A stretch of DNA of 35,468 nucleotides from Kiritimatiellia bacterium (GTDB lineage: Bacteria; Verrucomicrobiota; Kiritimatiellia; RFP12; UBA1067): contig JAFXIL010000058.1 of assembly GCA_017563185.1 (NCBI GenBank), positions 1-35,468 on the forward strand, in the 5' to 3' direction. Within the stretch, counting starts at the first letter, position 1, and every line of letters starts with the position of its first letter. A program made the position numbers and the translations under genes. Of the stretch, positions 1 through 9,700 are shown piece by piece. The notes under the pieces are model-generated. The model was not told the origin of the DNA, made no database searches, and saw only the letters and a list, made by a program, of their open reading frames with translations.

Positions 1-803
1 TCGGCCTTCTTCGCGGCGGCTATGTGCTCGACGATCGAATCGACGGACTGCCTGAACGAGAAATTGCGCACCACCACGAACCGCTCGCAAGCCGTGAGCT
101 TGTTCAGCACGGCGACGATGGCGGCGGGGCGCGCCAGAATCTCGAACGCATACGACTCCTTCGTCATCTTTGGCGCGTCGGCGGCCTCTTTCTTCGAGGA
201 CGTCTTCTTGTCCTTTGCGGACGACGAAGAATCGGCTTCGGCCTCGGCCTGCTTCTCGACCTTGGCCGAGAGGCGCGTGACGGACTTCACCTCGTACACG
301 CCAGCCTCGGCGAACGCATCGGCAAGGCGGCATATCGACCCCAGCTGCACCGCGAGGCGAGGCACCTCGGCGTCCTTCGGCAGCACTCCGCCTTCGCCGA
401 GATACTGCTCGAAGCCGAAGAGGAACGTCGGCGCGGATATCTTTCCGCCCGCGCCGCCAGGGAGCTCGCGTATGCGGCGCACCTCGCGTTCGAGAAGCTG
501 CTTGAACTTCGAGGCCGACTCTACCTGCATGGCCCTGTCGCCGCGGGCCGCAAGCGTCACGGCGGAATCATACCACTCGACGTAGCTCGTGGCGTTGGAC
601 TTCACGCTGTCGATAGACGCCTTCGAGGGATACACCGTCGCCTCGTTGAAGCGCCTGAACGCAGCGGTCTCATCAGTCACCTTCGTCTCGACTTCGCCCT
701 TGTCGGACCATGCCGAGTACAGCATCCATCCAAGGCCGCCGACGCAGACCACGAAGATTCCGGCGCCCACGGCGCCTATCATCTGCTGCTTCGAGAGACT
801 CAT
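1..803 (-). CDS. Amuc_1100-like pilus-assembly (PilO-position) protein, 3' end cut by window
   Basis: The frame is open from an ATG at 803 to the window edge, so at least 267 residues are seen and the C-terminus is missing. A short cytoplasmic N-terminus is followed by one membrane helix (about residues 9-30) and then a long charged, helix-rich periplasmic part. A Ser/Lys-rich linker lies near residues 195-215, and an alpha/beta-looking segment follows it. This single-pass layout is that of PilO-type inner-membrane proteins. Together with the upstream genes it best fits the Akkermansia Amuc_1100 family. The ATG overlaps the stop of the upstream pilM-like gene (ATGA), which argues for translational coupling and fixes the start. 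By synteny I would expect Amuc_1099- and Amuc_1098-like (secretin) genes just outside the window; that is inference. The family call rests on topology and context, not on an alignment. Confidence 0.72.
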   Translation of the reverse strand, partial: MSLSKQQMIGAVGAGIFVVCVGGLGWMLYSAWSDKGEVETKVTDETAAFRRFNEATVYPSKASIDSVKSNATSYVEWYDSAVTLAARGDRAMQVESASKFKQLLEREVRRIRELPGGAGGKISAPTFLFGFEQYLGEGGVLPKDAEVPRLAVQLGSICRLADAFAEAGVYEVKSVTRLSAKVEKQAEAEADSSSSAKDKKTSSKKEAADAPKMTKESYAFEILARPAAIVAVLNKLTACERFVVVRNFSFRQSVDSIVEHIAAAKKA

Positions 804-2524
804 TTCTTGGTCCCCTTTCCTTTCCGGCCCGTCTCGCTTTCGGGCACGATGCTGGGGGCCGGCGCAATGTCCATCTGAATCGAAAACTCCGAGAGGCTGC
901 CCTCCACGCTCTTCTGCGAAGTGATCTTCACCGTCTCGGGCACGAACTCCGCGCTGCGCTTGATCTTGGCCATGACGATTTCGGCCACGGTCGCGCCCTT
1001 GCCGCCGTTTTCGGCCGACCACCTGGCCTCCGCCTTCTCCATGACGTCGCGCCATCCGCGCACCGTAAGGCGGACGGCCTCGCGGGAGTCCGGCTTGTCC
1101 TTCGACTGCGGCAGCGACTTCCACTCGGTTATCCACATTCCGTCCAGAAGGCTGCGGCGGACGTCCTGCAGCCGGCGCAGCGCCGCCGAACGGCTCGACA
1201 TCAGCTGCTGGAAATCATCGCACTTTGCGCGCGCCTCCTGCATGGTCTTCTGCTCTGCCTTGAGCTTGCCCTCGAAGGAGCGCAGCGACTGGTTGCGGCT
1301 CTCCACGCGTTCGAGCTTCGCCTTTGCCTTCTCCACTCCGCCGCTCTCAAGCATCCAGCCCACGCCAAGAGCGGCGAGGAACGCAAGGCCGCCCGCCACG
1401 AGGAACGGGATGCGCTTCATCGCGCGCGCCTCGTTCACGAGCTCCGGCGGAAGAAGGTTGATCGAAATCCATGCGCTCTCGCCGCCGCGCAGCGCAAGGC
1501 CCACGCTCTCCGTCAGGGCGAATGCGTCGCCTTCGAGCTTGCCCTGGTCGATCTTGGGGCCGAACGCAACGGAGCCGAACGGATTGAGATACTGCACGTC
1601 AACCTGCAGCGCGTCCATGAAGAACTGGTCGAGCTGCGGCATGCGCGCTGTGCCGCCCGTGAGGAACAGGCGCGTGGGGGCGCTGCCGCCCTGCTGTGAG
1701 CGGTAGAAGTTTATCGAGCGGGATATCTCGGCGTGCAGACGGGTGAGCACGGTGCGGATGATCTTCGAGATGCGGTCGGTGATCTCGTCTTCGTCCTCCG
1801 TCACGCCGCCGAGCGCCACGTAGCCGCGCTCGAGCTTCACCTGCTCGGCCTCCTCGAAGGAACAGCCGAACTGCTGCGCGATCTCCTTGGTGATTGTGTT
1901 GCCGGCGATCGGAATCGAGCGGTTGTACACCCTCTCGTTCTCGAGGATTATGAGGTTCGTCGTCTTGGAGCCGACGTCAAGCACCACCGAGCAGCCTTCG
2001 AGCTGCGGGTACGCCACCTTGAGCGCATTGCAGATCGCGACGGGCGAGACGTCCACCACGGCGGGCTTCAGGCCGGCTGCGCGCACCGCATCGGTGACGG
2101 CCCGCACGGCCTCCACCTTCGCGGCCACGATCATCACGGCCTTGTCGCCGTCGGCCATCGTGCCGAGGAACTGGTAGTCGCTCACGATCTCGTCGATCGG
2201 GAACGGCACGTTCTCCTCGATTTCGTAGCGCACCTGCTGCTCAAGCTTGTCGGCATCCACGGGCGGACACTTGGCCCAGCGCGGGAAGACCATCTGGCCC
2301 CCGAGCGACACCACGAGGGGCGCCGGGCGTATGTCCTTCTCGCGCATGATCTGGCGAAGCACCTGCGGCAGAGTGGCGCCAAGAGAGCCTATGTCGTTGA
2401 CGTCAACCGTCGGCAGTTCGCCGCTGCCGTAGCCCGTCAGCGTGAGGCGGCCTTTCCCGCCGAGCGAATACTCGGCAAGGACCGCCTTCGAGGCGCCGAT
2501 GTTCAATGTTAGGATGCGAGACAT
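800..2524 (-). CDS. pilM: PilM-PilN fusion, type IV pilus inner-membrane platform protein
   Basis: 574 residues. The first ~345 form an actin-like PilM ATPase domain: an N-terminal beta strand with LNIGASK, a nucleotide-binding VLDVGSKTTNL stretch at 181-191, and LTGGTARMP at 288-296. It is followed by INLLPPEL at 355-362, a motif typical of PilN N-termini, a membrane helix at about 372-392, a coiled coil to about 450, and a C-terminal periplasmic domain. PilM is normally a separate cytoplasmic protein that binds the cytoplasmic tail of PilN, so here the two partners appear to be one chain. The gene lies 51 bases after an Amuc_1102-like gene and overlaps the Amuc_1100-like gene by ATGA. Akkermansia Amuc_1101 is annotated as PilM. 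I cannot say whether it has the same fused architecture. No strong ribosome binding site precedes the ATG. Confidence 0.85.
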   Translation of the reverse strand: MSRILTLNIGASKAVLAEYSLGGKGRLTLTGYGSGELPTVDVNDIGSLGATLPQVLRQIMREKDIRPAPLVVSLGGQMVFPRWAKCPPVDADKLEQQVRYEIEENVPFPIDEIVSDYQFLGTMADGDKAVMIVAAKVEAVRAVTDAVRAAGLKPAVVDVSPVAICNALKVAYPQLEGCSVVLDVGSKTTNLIILENERVYNRSIPIAGNTITKEIAQQFGCSFEEAEQVKLERGYVALGGVTEDEDEITDRISKIIRTVLTRLHAEISRSINFYRSQQGGSAPTRLFLTGGTARMPQLDQFFMDALQVDVQYLNPFGSVAFGPKIDQGKLEGDAFALTESVGLALRGGESAWISINLLPPELVNEARAMKRIPFLVAGGLAFLAALGVGWMLESGGVEKAKAKLERVESRNQSLRSFEGKLKAEQKTMQEARAKCDDFQQLMSSRSAALRRLQDVRRSLLDGMWITEWKSLPQSKDKPDSREAVRLTVRGWRDVMEKAEARWSAENGGKGATVAEIVMAKIKRSAEFVPETVKITSQKSVEGSLSEFSIQMDIAPAPSIVPESETGRKGKGTKK

Positions 2525-2575
2525 GGTTTAGTCTTTGGGTATGCGTACTTGAAAGCTCCAGGACGGCGGCGCAGG

Positions 2576-3304
2576 CTACTGCACCAGTTCGTAGTCGGCG
2601 TTGTTGACGAGCCAGAACGGCGTCTTCGAGCGGTCGACGAGGCCCTGGCGGCGTTCGACCTGGTTCTTCTGCTCGCCGTTGACGGTCCTCTGCCAGTTCA
2701 TGAACTTGTCGTTTTCCCACCACTTGCCGTTTTCGCCCTGCATGGCGGAGGCGGCGTTCTTGTCCTGGTTCTCGGTCTGCGCGGCGAGCTGGTCGCCGTC
2801 CTTGTTGGTGATGATGAGCGAGACGGTGCAGGGCTCGCCGTAGCGCTCGAGCACGCTGGGCGGCAGGCAGACGCTGGCCATGTGGCTGCCCTTCTTGATG
2901 TCAACGTATCGCACCTGCGTGGTATAGTAGGAGTAGGGGGCGGGAAGGTTGCGAGGATCCTTCTCCTTAGCCTTCGAGGAGTCGAGAAGCACATGCCAGG
3001 TGAAGGTGAGCTCGTCCTGCCACTTCGCCATCGTGGTGTACTTCGTCTCGAGCACGATCCACTGGCGCGGGCGGCCGCCGAGCGGCGGAAGCAGCTTGCC
3101 GTTAGCCTGGAGGTTGGGCGCGCTCGCGAGGCAGGTGCCACCCGGGCGGGCGGGAACGTCGATCGTCACGTAGGCGTCGCGCCCCTGCGCGACGGCCTTG
3201 CCGCCGTCCGCGCCGACGGCGCCGCGACGGCGCGAATACTGCGCCGAGACTGTGAACGCGCACGCGGCCGCGAGCGTGAGGAATGCGATTGTCTTAAGCT
3301 TCAT
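2576..3304 (-). CDS. Exported pilus-cluster protein, Amuc_1102-like
   Basis: 242 residues with a clear signal peptide: MKLK, then a hydrophobic core, likely cut after VSA at residue 21. The mature part looks all-beta, with many short strands, and contains two Cys. It could be an immunoglobulin-like fold such as the one reported for Amuc_1102 of Akkermansia. There is no type III (pilin) signal that I recognise. An AGGAGAT ribosome binding site lies 4-6 bases before the ATG, supporting this start. It is the first gene of the cluster that continues with the PilM-PilN fusion and the Amuc_1100-like gene, so it probably acts in the periplasm or at the cell surface in the same pilus-like machine. 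The assignment relies on gene order and size; alternatively it is an unrelated exported protein that travels with the cluster. Confidence 0.6.
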   Translation of the reverse strand: MKLKTIAFLTLAAACAFTVSAQYSRRRGAVGADGGKAVAQGRDAYVTIDVPARPGGTCLASAPNLQANGKLLPPLGGRPRQWIVLETKYTTMAKWQDELTFTWHVLLDSSKAKEKDPRNLPAPYSYYTTQVRYVDIKKGSHMASVCLPPSVLERYGEPCTVSLIITNKDGDQLAAQTENQDKNAASAMQGENGKWWENDKFMNWQRTVNGEQKNQVERRQGLVDRSKTPFWLVNNADYELVQ

Positions 3305-3334
3305 GTTGATCTCCTCTTATGGTTGACTGAATAC

Positions 3335-3364
3335 ATTGTATCATAAAACCTTTAGTTTGGGCAA
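3335..3364 (-). promoter_or_regulatory. Candidate promoter for the pilus cluster
   Basis: On the minus strand a TTGCCC box (3359-3364) and a TACAAT box (3335-3340) are separated by 18 bases. They overlap the 3' end of the upstream isomerase gene and lie about 30 bases before the Amuc_1102-like start. The -10 box matches the consensus at five of six positions and the -35 at four. It would let the pilus genes be transcribed independently of ackA-pta-kpsF. Confidence 0.45.
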
Positions 3365-4321
3365 ATCCTGAATATCGACAATGCCAAGAACTTTACCGCC
3401 GGCGTCGCACACCGGAAGGTCGTCGATGCGGCGCTTCTCGAAGATGCGCAGCAGCTCGGCGGCGTATGCGCCCGCCTCGACGAAGAGAGGGCTGCGGGTC
3501 ATGTGCACGGAGACGGGATCGGAAAGGCTTAGACCGCCGCCGGCAAATGCGCGGCGGAAGTCGCCGTCCGTGAATATGCCCGCAAGCTTCCCGTCGGCGT
3601 CGGTCACAACGGCGCTGCCGCCCTGCGCCTTCGTCATCGCGAGAAGCGTGTCGAGAACCGGAGTCTCGGGCGAGACCACGGCCACTCTGTCGCCAGTGCG
3701 CATCACGTCGGAGACGCGCAGCACGAGCGCGCGGCCTATCGCGCCGGCGGGATGGTTGAGCGCGTAGCTCTCCTTGCCGAAGCGGCGCACCTCGAGCATC
3801 GTCATCGCAAGCGCGTCTCCCATCGCCATCGTGGCGGTGGCGGAAGTCGTGGGCGCCATGCCGAAGGGACAAGCCTCGGGTCCGCACGGAATCTCGAGCA
3901 CGACGTCGCTCAGGCGCGCGAGCGACGAATCGCTCCTGCCCGTGAGCGCGACGATCTTCAGCCCGTGGCGGCGCACCGCCGGCACGAGGCGCAGCAGCTC
4001 GTCGCTTTCGCCGGAGAAGGAGAGCGCCAGCATCACGTCGCGCGCGCTCACCATTCCAAGGTCGCCGTGCATCGCCTGCACTGGGTTGAGCACGATCGAG
4101 CGCGTGCCTGTAGAGGCGAATATCGCGCTCGTCTTCTCGGCCACCTGCAGGCTCTTCCCCACGCCGGTCATCACCACAAGCCCGCCCGCGTCGAGCGTCT
4201 CGTTGAGAAGGTCGACCGTCGCGACGAACGACGCCCCCAGAGAGTCGCGGGTCCTCTCAAGCCCCGCTATCTCCGCGTCGAACACATGACGCGCACGCGC
4301 TATCTTCTCTTGATCCGTCAT
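3341..4321 (-). CDS. kdsD: KpsF/GutQ-family D-arabinose 5-phosphate isomerase
   Basis: 326 residues, the usual length of the family. An N-terminal SIS domain (about 1-195) is followed by a CBS pair (about 205-326). It should interconvert ribulose 5-phosphate and arabinose 5-phosphate, the first step towards Kdo of lipopolysaccharide, in the cytosol. The residues equivalent to the E. coli KdsD catalytic set appear present: Lys56 in GVGKS, Glu105 in SFSGES, Glu149 in GPEACP and His190 in NHPAG; the HGDLGM motif is at 85-90. One deviation is that the usual GKSGH reads GKSLQ, losing the His next to the phosphate loop. The start is supported by an AAGG about 12 bases upstream. It lies 35 bases after pta and is probably co-transcribed with ackA-pta. 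A capsule-specific KpsF or another sugar isomerase cannot be excluded. Confidence 0.88.
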   Translation of the reverse strand: MTDQEKIARARHVFDAEIAGLERTRDSLGASFVATVDLLNETLDAGGLVVMTGVGKSLQVAEKTSAIFASTGTRSIVLNPVQAMHGDLGMVSARDVMLALSFSGESDELLRLVPAVRRHGLKIVALTGRSDSSLARLSDVVLEIPCGPEACPFGMAPTTSATATMAMGDALAMTMLEVRRFGKESYALNHPAGAIGRALVLRVSDVMRTGDRVAVVSPETPVLDTLLAMTKAQGGSAVVTDADGKLAGIFTDGDFRRAFAGGGLSLSDPVSVHMTRSPLFVEAGAYAAELLRIFEKRRIDDLPVCDAGGKVLGIVDIQDLPKLKVL

Positions 4322-4356
4322 CGCCAGCCAACCTTGATATGCCCGCTAGTTTCCCT

Positions 4357-5394
4357 TCACTTTGTCGTGGACTGCAAAAGCGTCACGCAGATGGTGCCCA
4401 CGATGTCCTCCGCGCTGCATCCGCGGCTGAGGTCGTTCATCGCCTTCGCAAGGCCCTGCAGGTTCGGCCCGATCGCCGTGGCGCCGCCGAGGCGCTGCGC
4501 GATCTTGTAGCCGATGTTGCCGGCCTGGAGGTCGGGGAAAACGAAGACGTTGGCGTTGCCCTGGATCTCGCCCCTGGGGTTCTTGAGCTGGCCGACGGAG
4601 GGAACGATCGCCGCGTCGAACTGCAGCTCGCCGTCCATCTTGATGCCCTTCTCGGCGAAGACAGGGCGGGCAAGCTCAACCGCCTTCTGCACCTTCTCGA
4701 CGAGCTCGCCCGCGGCGGAGCCCTTCGTTGAGAAGCTGAGGAACGCGACGCGCGGCTCGTTGCCGGTGAGGTCGCGGTACGTCTGCGCGCTAGAGAGGCC
4801 GATGTCCACGAGCTGCTCGGCGGTGGGGTTGGGGATCACCGCGCAGTCGCCGAACGCCAGCACGCTGTCGCCGCTCGCGGTGGGCTCCTTGAGGTCCATG
4901 ATGAAGCAGCTCGACGCCGTCTTCACGCCCTTCTGCGTGCCGAGCGTGTGGAAGGCCGCGCGCAGCATGTCGCCCGTCGATGCGATGGAGCCGGCCACAA
5001 GGCCGTTCACGCGCCCGAGGCGCACCATCATGCCGCCGAAGTAGATGCGCTTCGTGCGCAGCGTCTTCTGGGCGGTCTCGAGATCGATGATCTTCTGCTT
5101 CTCTGCGGGCTTGCGCGCCTCCTTGGCGTTCCAGGCCTCGAGATACGCGGCCTCGAGCTCGGTGTCGCCCTGCGTGTAGTCGATCGTGCGGATGTTGCGC
5201 TCGACGAGCGAAAGGCCGGCCTTGGCCTCGGCCTCGGAAATCTCCTGAGGCGTGCCAAGCACGATGGGCGTGCAGATGCCGCGGTCCACGCAGCTGCAGG
5301 CGGCGGTTATCACGCGCGCGTCCATGCCCTCGGGCAGCACAATCGTTCCTTTAAGGGCGGATGCCCTCTCTATGATCTTTTCAATCGCCTTCAT
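4357..5394 (-). CDS. pta: Phosphate acetyltransferase
   Basis: 345 residues, the short single-domain class of Pta. It transfers the acetyl group between acetyl-CoA and phosphate, giving acetyl phosphate for acetate kinase and so ATP during fermentation. Recognisable family segments include IVLPEG near the start, a GSIASTGDMLRAAF stretch mid-protein, SCFIMDL, GDCAVIPNPT and, near the end, LQFDAAIVP, NVFVFPDLQAGNIGYKI and GPNLQGL. The N-terminal DRTGG/AAA regulatory part of long enterobacterial Pta is absent. It lies 59 bases downstream of ackA in the same orientation, with no visible terminator between them, as expected for an ackA-pta operon. No clear ribosome binding site precedes the ATG. 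Confidence 0.96.
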   Translation of the reverse strand: MKAIEKIIERASALKGTIVLPEGMDARVITAACSCVDRGICTPIVLGTPQEISEAEAKAGLSLVERNIRTIDYTQGDTELEAAYLEAWNAKEARKPAEKQKIIDLETAQKTLRTKRIYFGGMMVRLGRVNGLVAGSIASTGDMLRAAFHTLGTQKGVKTASSCFIMDLKEPTASGDSVLAFGDCAVIPNPTAEQLVDIGLSSAQTYRDLTGNEPRVAFLSFSTKGSAAGELVEKVQKAVELARPVFAEKGIKMDGELQFDAAIVPSVGQLKNPRGEIQGNANVFVFPDLQAGNIGYKIAQRLGGATAIGPNLQGLAKAMNDLSRGCSAEDIVGTICVTLLQSTTK

Positions 5395-5453
5395 TCTAAG
5401 CTACTTGTCTTGGTTTCTGGTTTCTTGTCTATAGTTTCCGCGTGCCAGGCGCA

Positions 5454-6671
5454 CTATCCCCTCAGCACGGCAACGGTCTCGCGTGCGATCATCAGCTCCT
5501 CGTTCGTGGGGATGACGATCACGGGAATCTTCGAGTCCTTGGTGGAAATCACGCCCGACGCGCCGAAGCGCACCTTGAGGTTGGCCTTCTTGTCGAGCTT
5601 CACGCCGAGCGCGCCGAGGCGTTTGACGATCTGCGCGCGCAGCTCGGCCGCGTTCTCGCCGATGCCGCCCGCCATCACGATCGCGTCCGCGCCGCCAATG
5701 AGCGTGTTGTAGCCGCCGATGTACATCGCGGTGCGGTGGCCGAACGCCTCAAGCGCCTCCACGGCGTCGATGTCGCCCTTCTCCGCCTTGGCCACGACGT
5801 CGCGCGAGTCGCCGCCTTCAGCGCCTGCAAGGCCCTGGAAGCCGCTCTCCTTGTTGAGCAGACGGTCAAGCTGGTCGAACGTGTAGCCCTGCTTGCCGAG
5901 GAAGAGCAGCACGCCGGGATCGATCGTCCCGGAGCGCGTGCCCATGATCAGTCCGTCGAGCGGCGTGAGGCCCATCGTGGTGTCGATGCACTCGCCGTTC
6001 TTCACGGCTGCGAGCGAAGAGCCGTTGCCGAGGTGGCATGTGACGAGGTTGACCTTCTTCACGGGCTTCTTGAGCCATGCGGCGGCGGCCTGCGTGATGA
6101 ACTTGTGCGAAGTGCCGTGGAAGCCGTACTTGCGTATGCCGAACTTGCGCGACACCTTGCGCGGCAGCGCGTACTGATACGCGCAGCCAGGCATCGTCTG
6201 ATGGAAGGCGGTGTCGAACACGCCCACGTTGGGCACGCCCTTCGCCGCCTTCTCGCACGCCTCGATGCCCTGCAGGTTCGCCGGGTTGTGAAGCGGCGCA
6301 AGCGGCACGCACTTGCGGATGAGCGCCTTCGCCGCCGCGGTGATCTTCGCAGGGGCGGAGAACTTGTCGCCGCCATGCACCACGCGGTGCCCGATCGCGT
6401 CGATCTCGCCAAGGCTCTTCACCACGCCGCACCCCGGATCGCAGAGGACGGCCATCACCTGGGCGATGGCCTCCACATGGTTCTTCATCGCCACCTCGCG
6501 CACGATCTTGTCGCAGCCCGTCTTCGTGTACACGAGACGCGAGCCCGCAATTCCGATGCGCTCCACCAGTCCCTTGCAGAGCATCGTCTCGCCCTTCATG
6601 TCGAAGAGCTGGAATTTGAGCGACGACGAACCGCAGTTTACTACGAGAACCTTCTGTATTTCCTTCTTCAT
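5454..6671 (-). CDS. ackA: Acetate kinase
   Basis: 405 residues, full length for AckA. It makes acetate and ATP from acetyl phosphate and ADP in the cytosol. Family signatures are visible in order: VLVVNCGSSSLKFQLFD at the N-terminus (first acetate/butyrate kinase signature), GHRVVHGGDKFS, VFDTAFHQTMP, HLGNGSSLAAV, MGLTPLDGLIMGTRSG-type nucleotide site, and GGIGENAAELR near the C-terminus. It heads the ackA-pta pair and suggests an anaerobic, acetate-producing metabolism. The gene starts 52 bases after the giant gene ends. No convincing promoter or Shine-Dalgarno sequence could be found in that gap. Confidence 0.97.
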   Translation of the reverse strand: MKKEIQKVLVVNCGSSSLKFQLFDMKGETMLCKGLVERIGIAGSRLVYTKTGCDKIVREVAMKNHVEAIAQVMAVLCDPGCGVVKSLGEIDAIGHRVVHGGDKFSAPAKITAAAKALIRKCVPLAPLHNPANLQGIEACEKAAKGVPNVGVFDTAFHQTMPGCAYQYALPRKVSRKFGIRKYGFHGTSHKFITQAAAAWLKKPVKKVNLVTCHLGNGSSLAAVKNGECIDTTMGLTPLDGLIMGTRSGTIDPGVLLFLGKQGYTFDQLDRLLNKESGFQGLAGAEGGDSRDVVAKAEKGDIDAVEALEAFGHRTAMYIGGYNTLIGGADAIVMAGGIGENAAELRAQIVKRLGALGVKLDKKANLKVRFGASGVISTKDSKIPVIVIPTNEELMIARETVAVLRG

Positions 6672-6723
6672 TTTGTTTTGGCGTTAGATTGTTTCGTGTT
6701 TAGGTGGCGGGATGAAGCGGTGA

Positions 6724-9700
6724 TCAGCGGATCTTGATCTTGAAGAACTGGTCGCCAGCCGCCTTGCGGGCCTTGACCGTGAGGTCGAGAATGTCGCTGG
6801 AGACCTCCACCTTGCCGTTCGCGGGCACCGACACCTTGCCGGCCACCGTCTCGGTCCAGCCCTCGTCGGCGAGCGACTTCTTCGAGAGAAGCACGATCTC
6901 GAACTCGGGATCGGGAGCCGCGGCGAGCAGCCTGCCGCCGTTCACGCTCTTCGTCTCGCTCACGATGCTGAACTTCATGCCGCCGTCGGTGCTGAAGGAC
7001 TCAACCTTCACCTCGGTTACGGGCACGAGGTCGTTCGGATTCGTCCCGCCGCAGAGGAGGTAGGCCATGGCGAGGCTGTCGGCATCGGAGCCGGAGAGCA
7101 CGCTCATGAGCCTCGGCACCACATAGTCGCTGCCCGTTGCGAGCTGGGCGAGGCCAAGCTCGCTGTAGGCCTGGACGGTTGCGAGCAGACCCGGGTTGAC
7201 CTTCGTGAAGAAGGTGTCGCCAGCGGCGGGGTTCTGCGCGTCGAGCGAGCCGAACGTCGAGTACTCCCACGCGTCCGGGAAGCCGTCCTGGTCGGTGTCG
7301 CTGTCCTCGATGAATATCGTCACGCCGGGCACCGCGGAGCTGGGCTCCGTGACGACGACCGCGGCGGGCTTGTACACGTCGAGGTCGCTGCCGCCGATGC
7401 CGTTGGCGTATCCCCAGCTCTCCCACGGGTCGCGCATGAAGTTGCTGTTCGCGTCGATGTACGCGCACACGTAGTACGTGCCGGCGGGCAGCGCGAGCGT
7501 GACGGCGTTGACGCCCTCGACGTTCTGCGAGGTGAGCTCCGTGGCATTCGTCACCCAGCCCTCGGCAACGGGCACGCCCACGAAGTCTGGCGAGGAGAAC
7601 GCCTGCACGTGTATGAGGCTGCTGACGACCGACGGAGTGGTGGAGACCGACTCGGCGAGCGGGCCGAAGTACCGCACGTTCGCGGCGATCGTGCCGTAGC
7701 GGCGGCCGTCGTTCATCATGCCGGTAGCCTCGAGGCGGAAGTCCTGCGCCTCGTGCCAGTTCGGCGTGGTGAACTTCGCGTCGAGCATCGAGACGCGCCA
7801 CTTGTAGTTCTCCTTCGTGGTGAACACATGTCCGTTCTCGGTGACCATGCCGTCGTAGAGAGGCGCCGTCCAGCTGTACACGCCCTGCGAATTGCGGGCG
7901 GGCGCACGCCTGTCGCCGGAATCGTACACGACCGCGTTGGACGAATCGAGCACCTGCAGGCGGAACGCCGGGTAGTCCTTGATCTTATAGCCGTTCGAGT
8001 CGAGAGCCTCGTGACGCCACTGGAACGTGACCGTCGCGCCCTGCGTGGTGCCCTTCGGCGCCACAGGCGCGGCGAGCGTCTGCTGACGTCCGTACTCGTA
8101 GGCGTTCACGAAAGTGACTGCCGCGAAGGAATTGAACGTCCAGCCGGTGGCCGACCCATTGCCGTACAGCACGCGATATGTCGCGTTCGTGAGGGCGGTG
8201 GTGATCGCCGACCCGTTGTGAGTGGCCTGCCAGGCGGCGGTGAGCGTGCCCCAGTCGAGGTCGAGGAGGCCATCGGCCACGAGGTCGGCTTCGGTGAGCA
8301 TCGGATGGCCGCCAAGGTATATCTCGCGGTCGAGCACCACGCCGTTGTAAAGCGTGTTGCCCACGCCAAGCTCGCCGTTCACGGCCGTGCGGATCACGCG
8401 GATGCGGCTCGTTGCGGTCGCGGCGGGCCTGCCCTCGGCCTGCGTGCCTGGCACGCCGGCGCCAACGTCGTCGCCCTCCTCGCCGTCGTCAGGCAGCACC
8501 TTGAACGCGGTCTCTAGCGACTGGTTGGAGTAGTAGGAGCCGTTCACGGAAGTGCTCCGGTCGGTCAGCACGTCTGCCGTGGCGAAGTCCTCGGCAGCCG
8601 TCAGGCCTGCGAGGTCCATGCGCGCCATTTGCGGCGCGATGTCGGTAAGCTCAACCGAGAACGAGGCGGCAGACCAGCCAACGTCCACTTCGGAGGCCAC
8701 GCCGAGAGGCTCGCCAGGCGACCACACGCCGTTGGAGTCCATGTCGGCAAACACCACGAACATGTTCTTGCCTTCGCGCAGGTGGCCGTACTTCGTGGCC
8801 TTCGCCTCGCTGTTGTCTTCAGAACCGGAGGCGCTGCTGCTGTCGTCCCCGCCTGTTGCCGCAGTCTCGTCGGACCAGGAGAGGTAGAATTTCCCGGAAT
8901 TGCCCACGCCCGCCTTCTGCGACTGCCACACGATTCTCACGCTGGACATGGAGAGATCGGCGTACTCGAACATGCCGGTATCCTCGTCGGCCGTCCCGTT
9001 GATTTCGGAGAGCGGCTCCACGTCGACGCCCTGAAGCGTCGCGTGCGAGAAATCCACCGTCATCACGCCCGTGACGTAGTTGATCTCGCCGACCTGCTCG
9101 CGGCGCCATGTCACCATGCGCCCGTGTTCGGGGTCGCCGGCTATCGGCATGTCGTAAACGGACTCCCACCAGTTCGGCTCCTGGGACCGAATGTAGTTCC
9201 ATTCTCCGTTTTCATCTTCCCACATCTGCAGGGCGTTCGGATCGCGGAAGTGCACGCTCACGCTGCCGGCGGCCACCGAACCCGGACCGAGGCCGAAGGT
9301 CAGCACGCGGTTGCGGTTCTGGCCGATATGCTTCTCCTTGTCGGCAACGGCCCCGGGGCCGGGGATCGTCCAGGCCGCGTCCGGAAGCCCGGACATCTGC
9401 CTGTCGGAGCCATTTTCCTGCGACCATGCCTGGACGACGATCGGCGACGAGGAGAAGTTCTTCTTTCCGTTGTAAACGATACCCACTTCCACAACCGGCA
9501 CCGGGTACTCCTCAAGCGTCGCGGTGTCCGCTCCCACCATCGCCTCGAAGTCGGGCCGCGTTCCTGCCTGGTATTCCGCCCTGTTGCTCCAGCCGTCGTC
9601 GTCGGGGTCTGCCAGCGCATCCCACAGGCCGCGCGAGGCGAAGTCCACGCCGTACAGGTCTTCCCATGCGTCGCTGATCATGTCGCCGTCGGCGAACATC

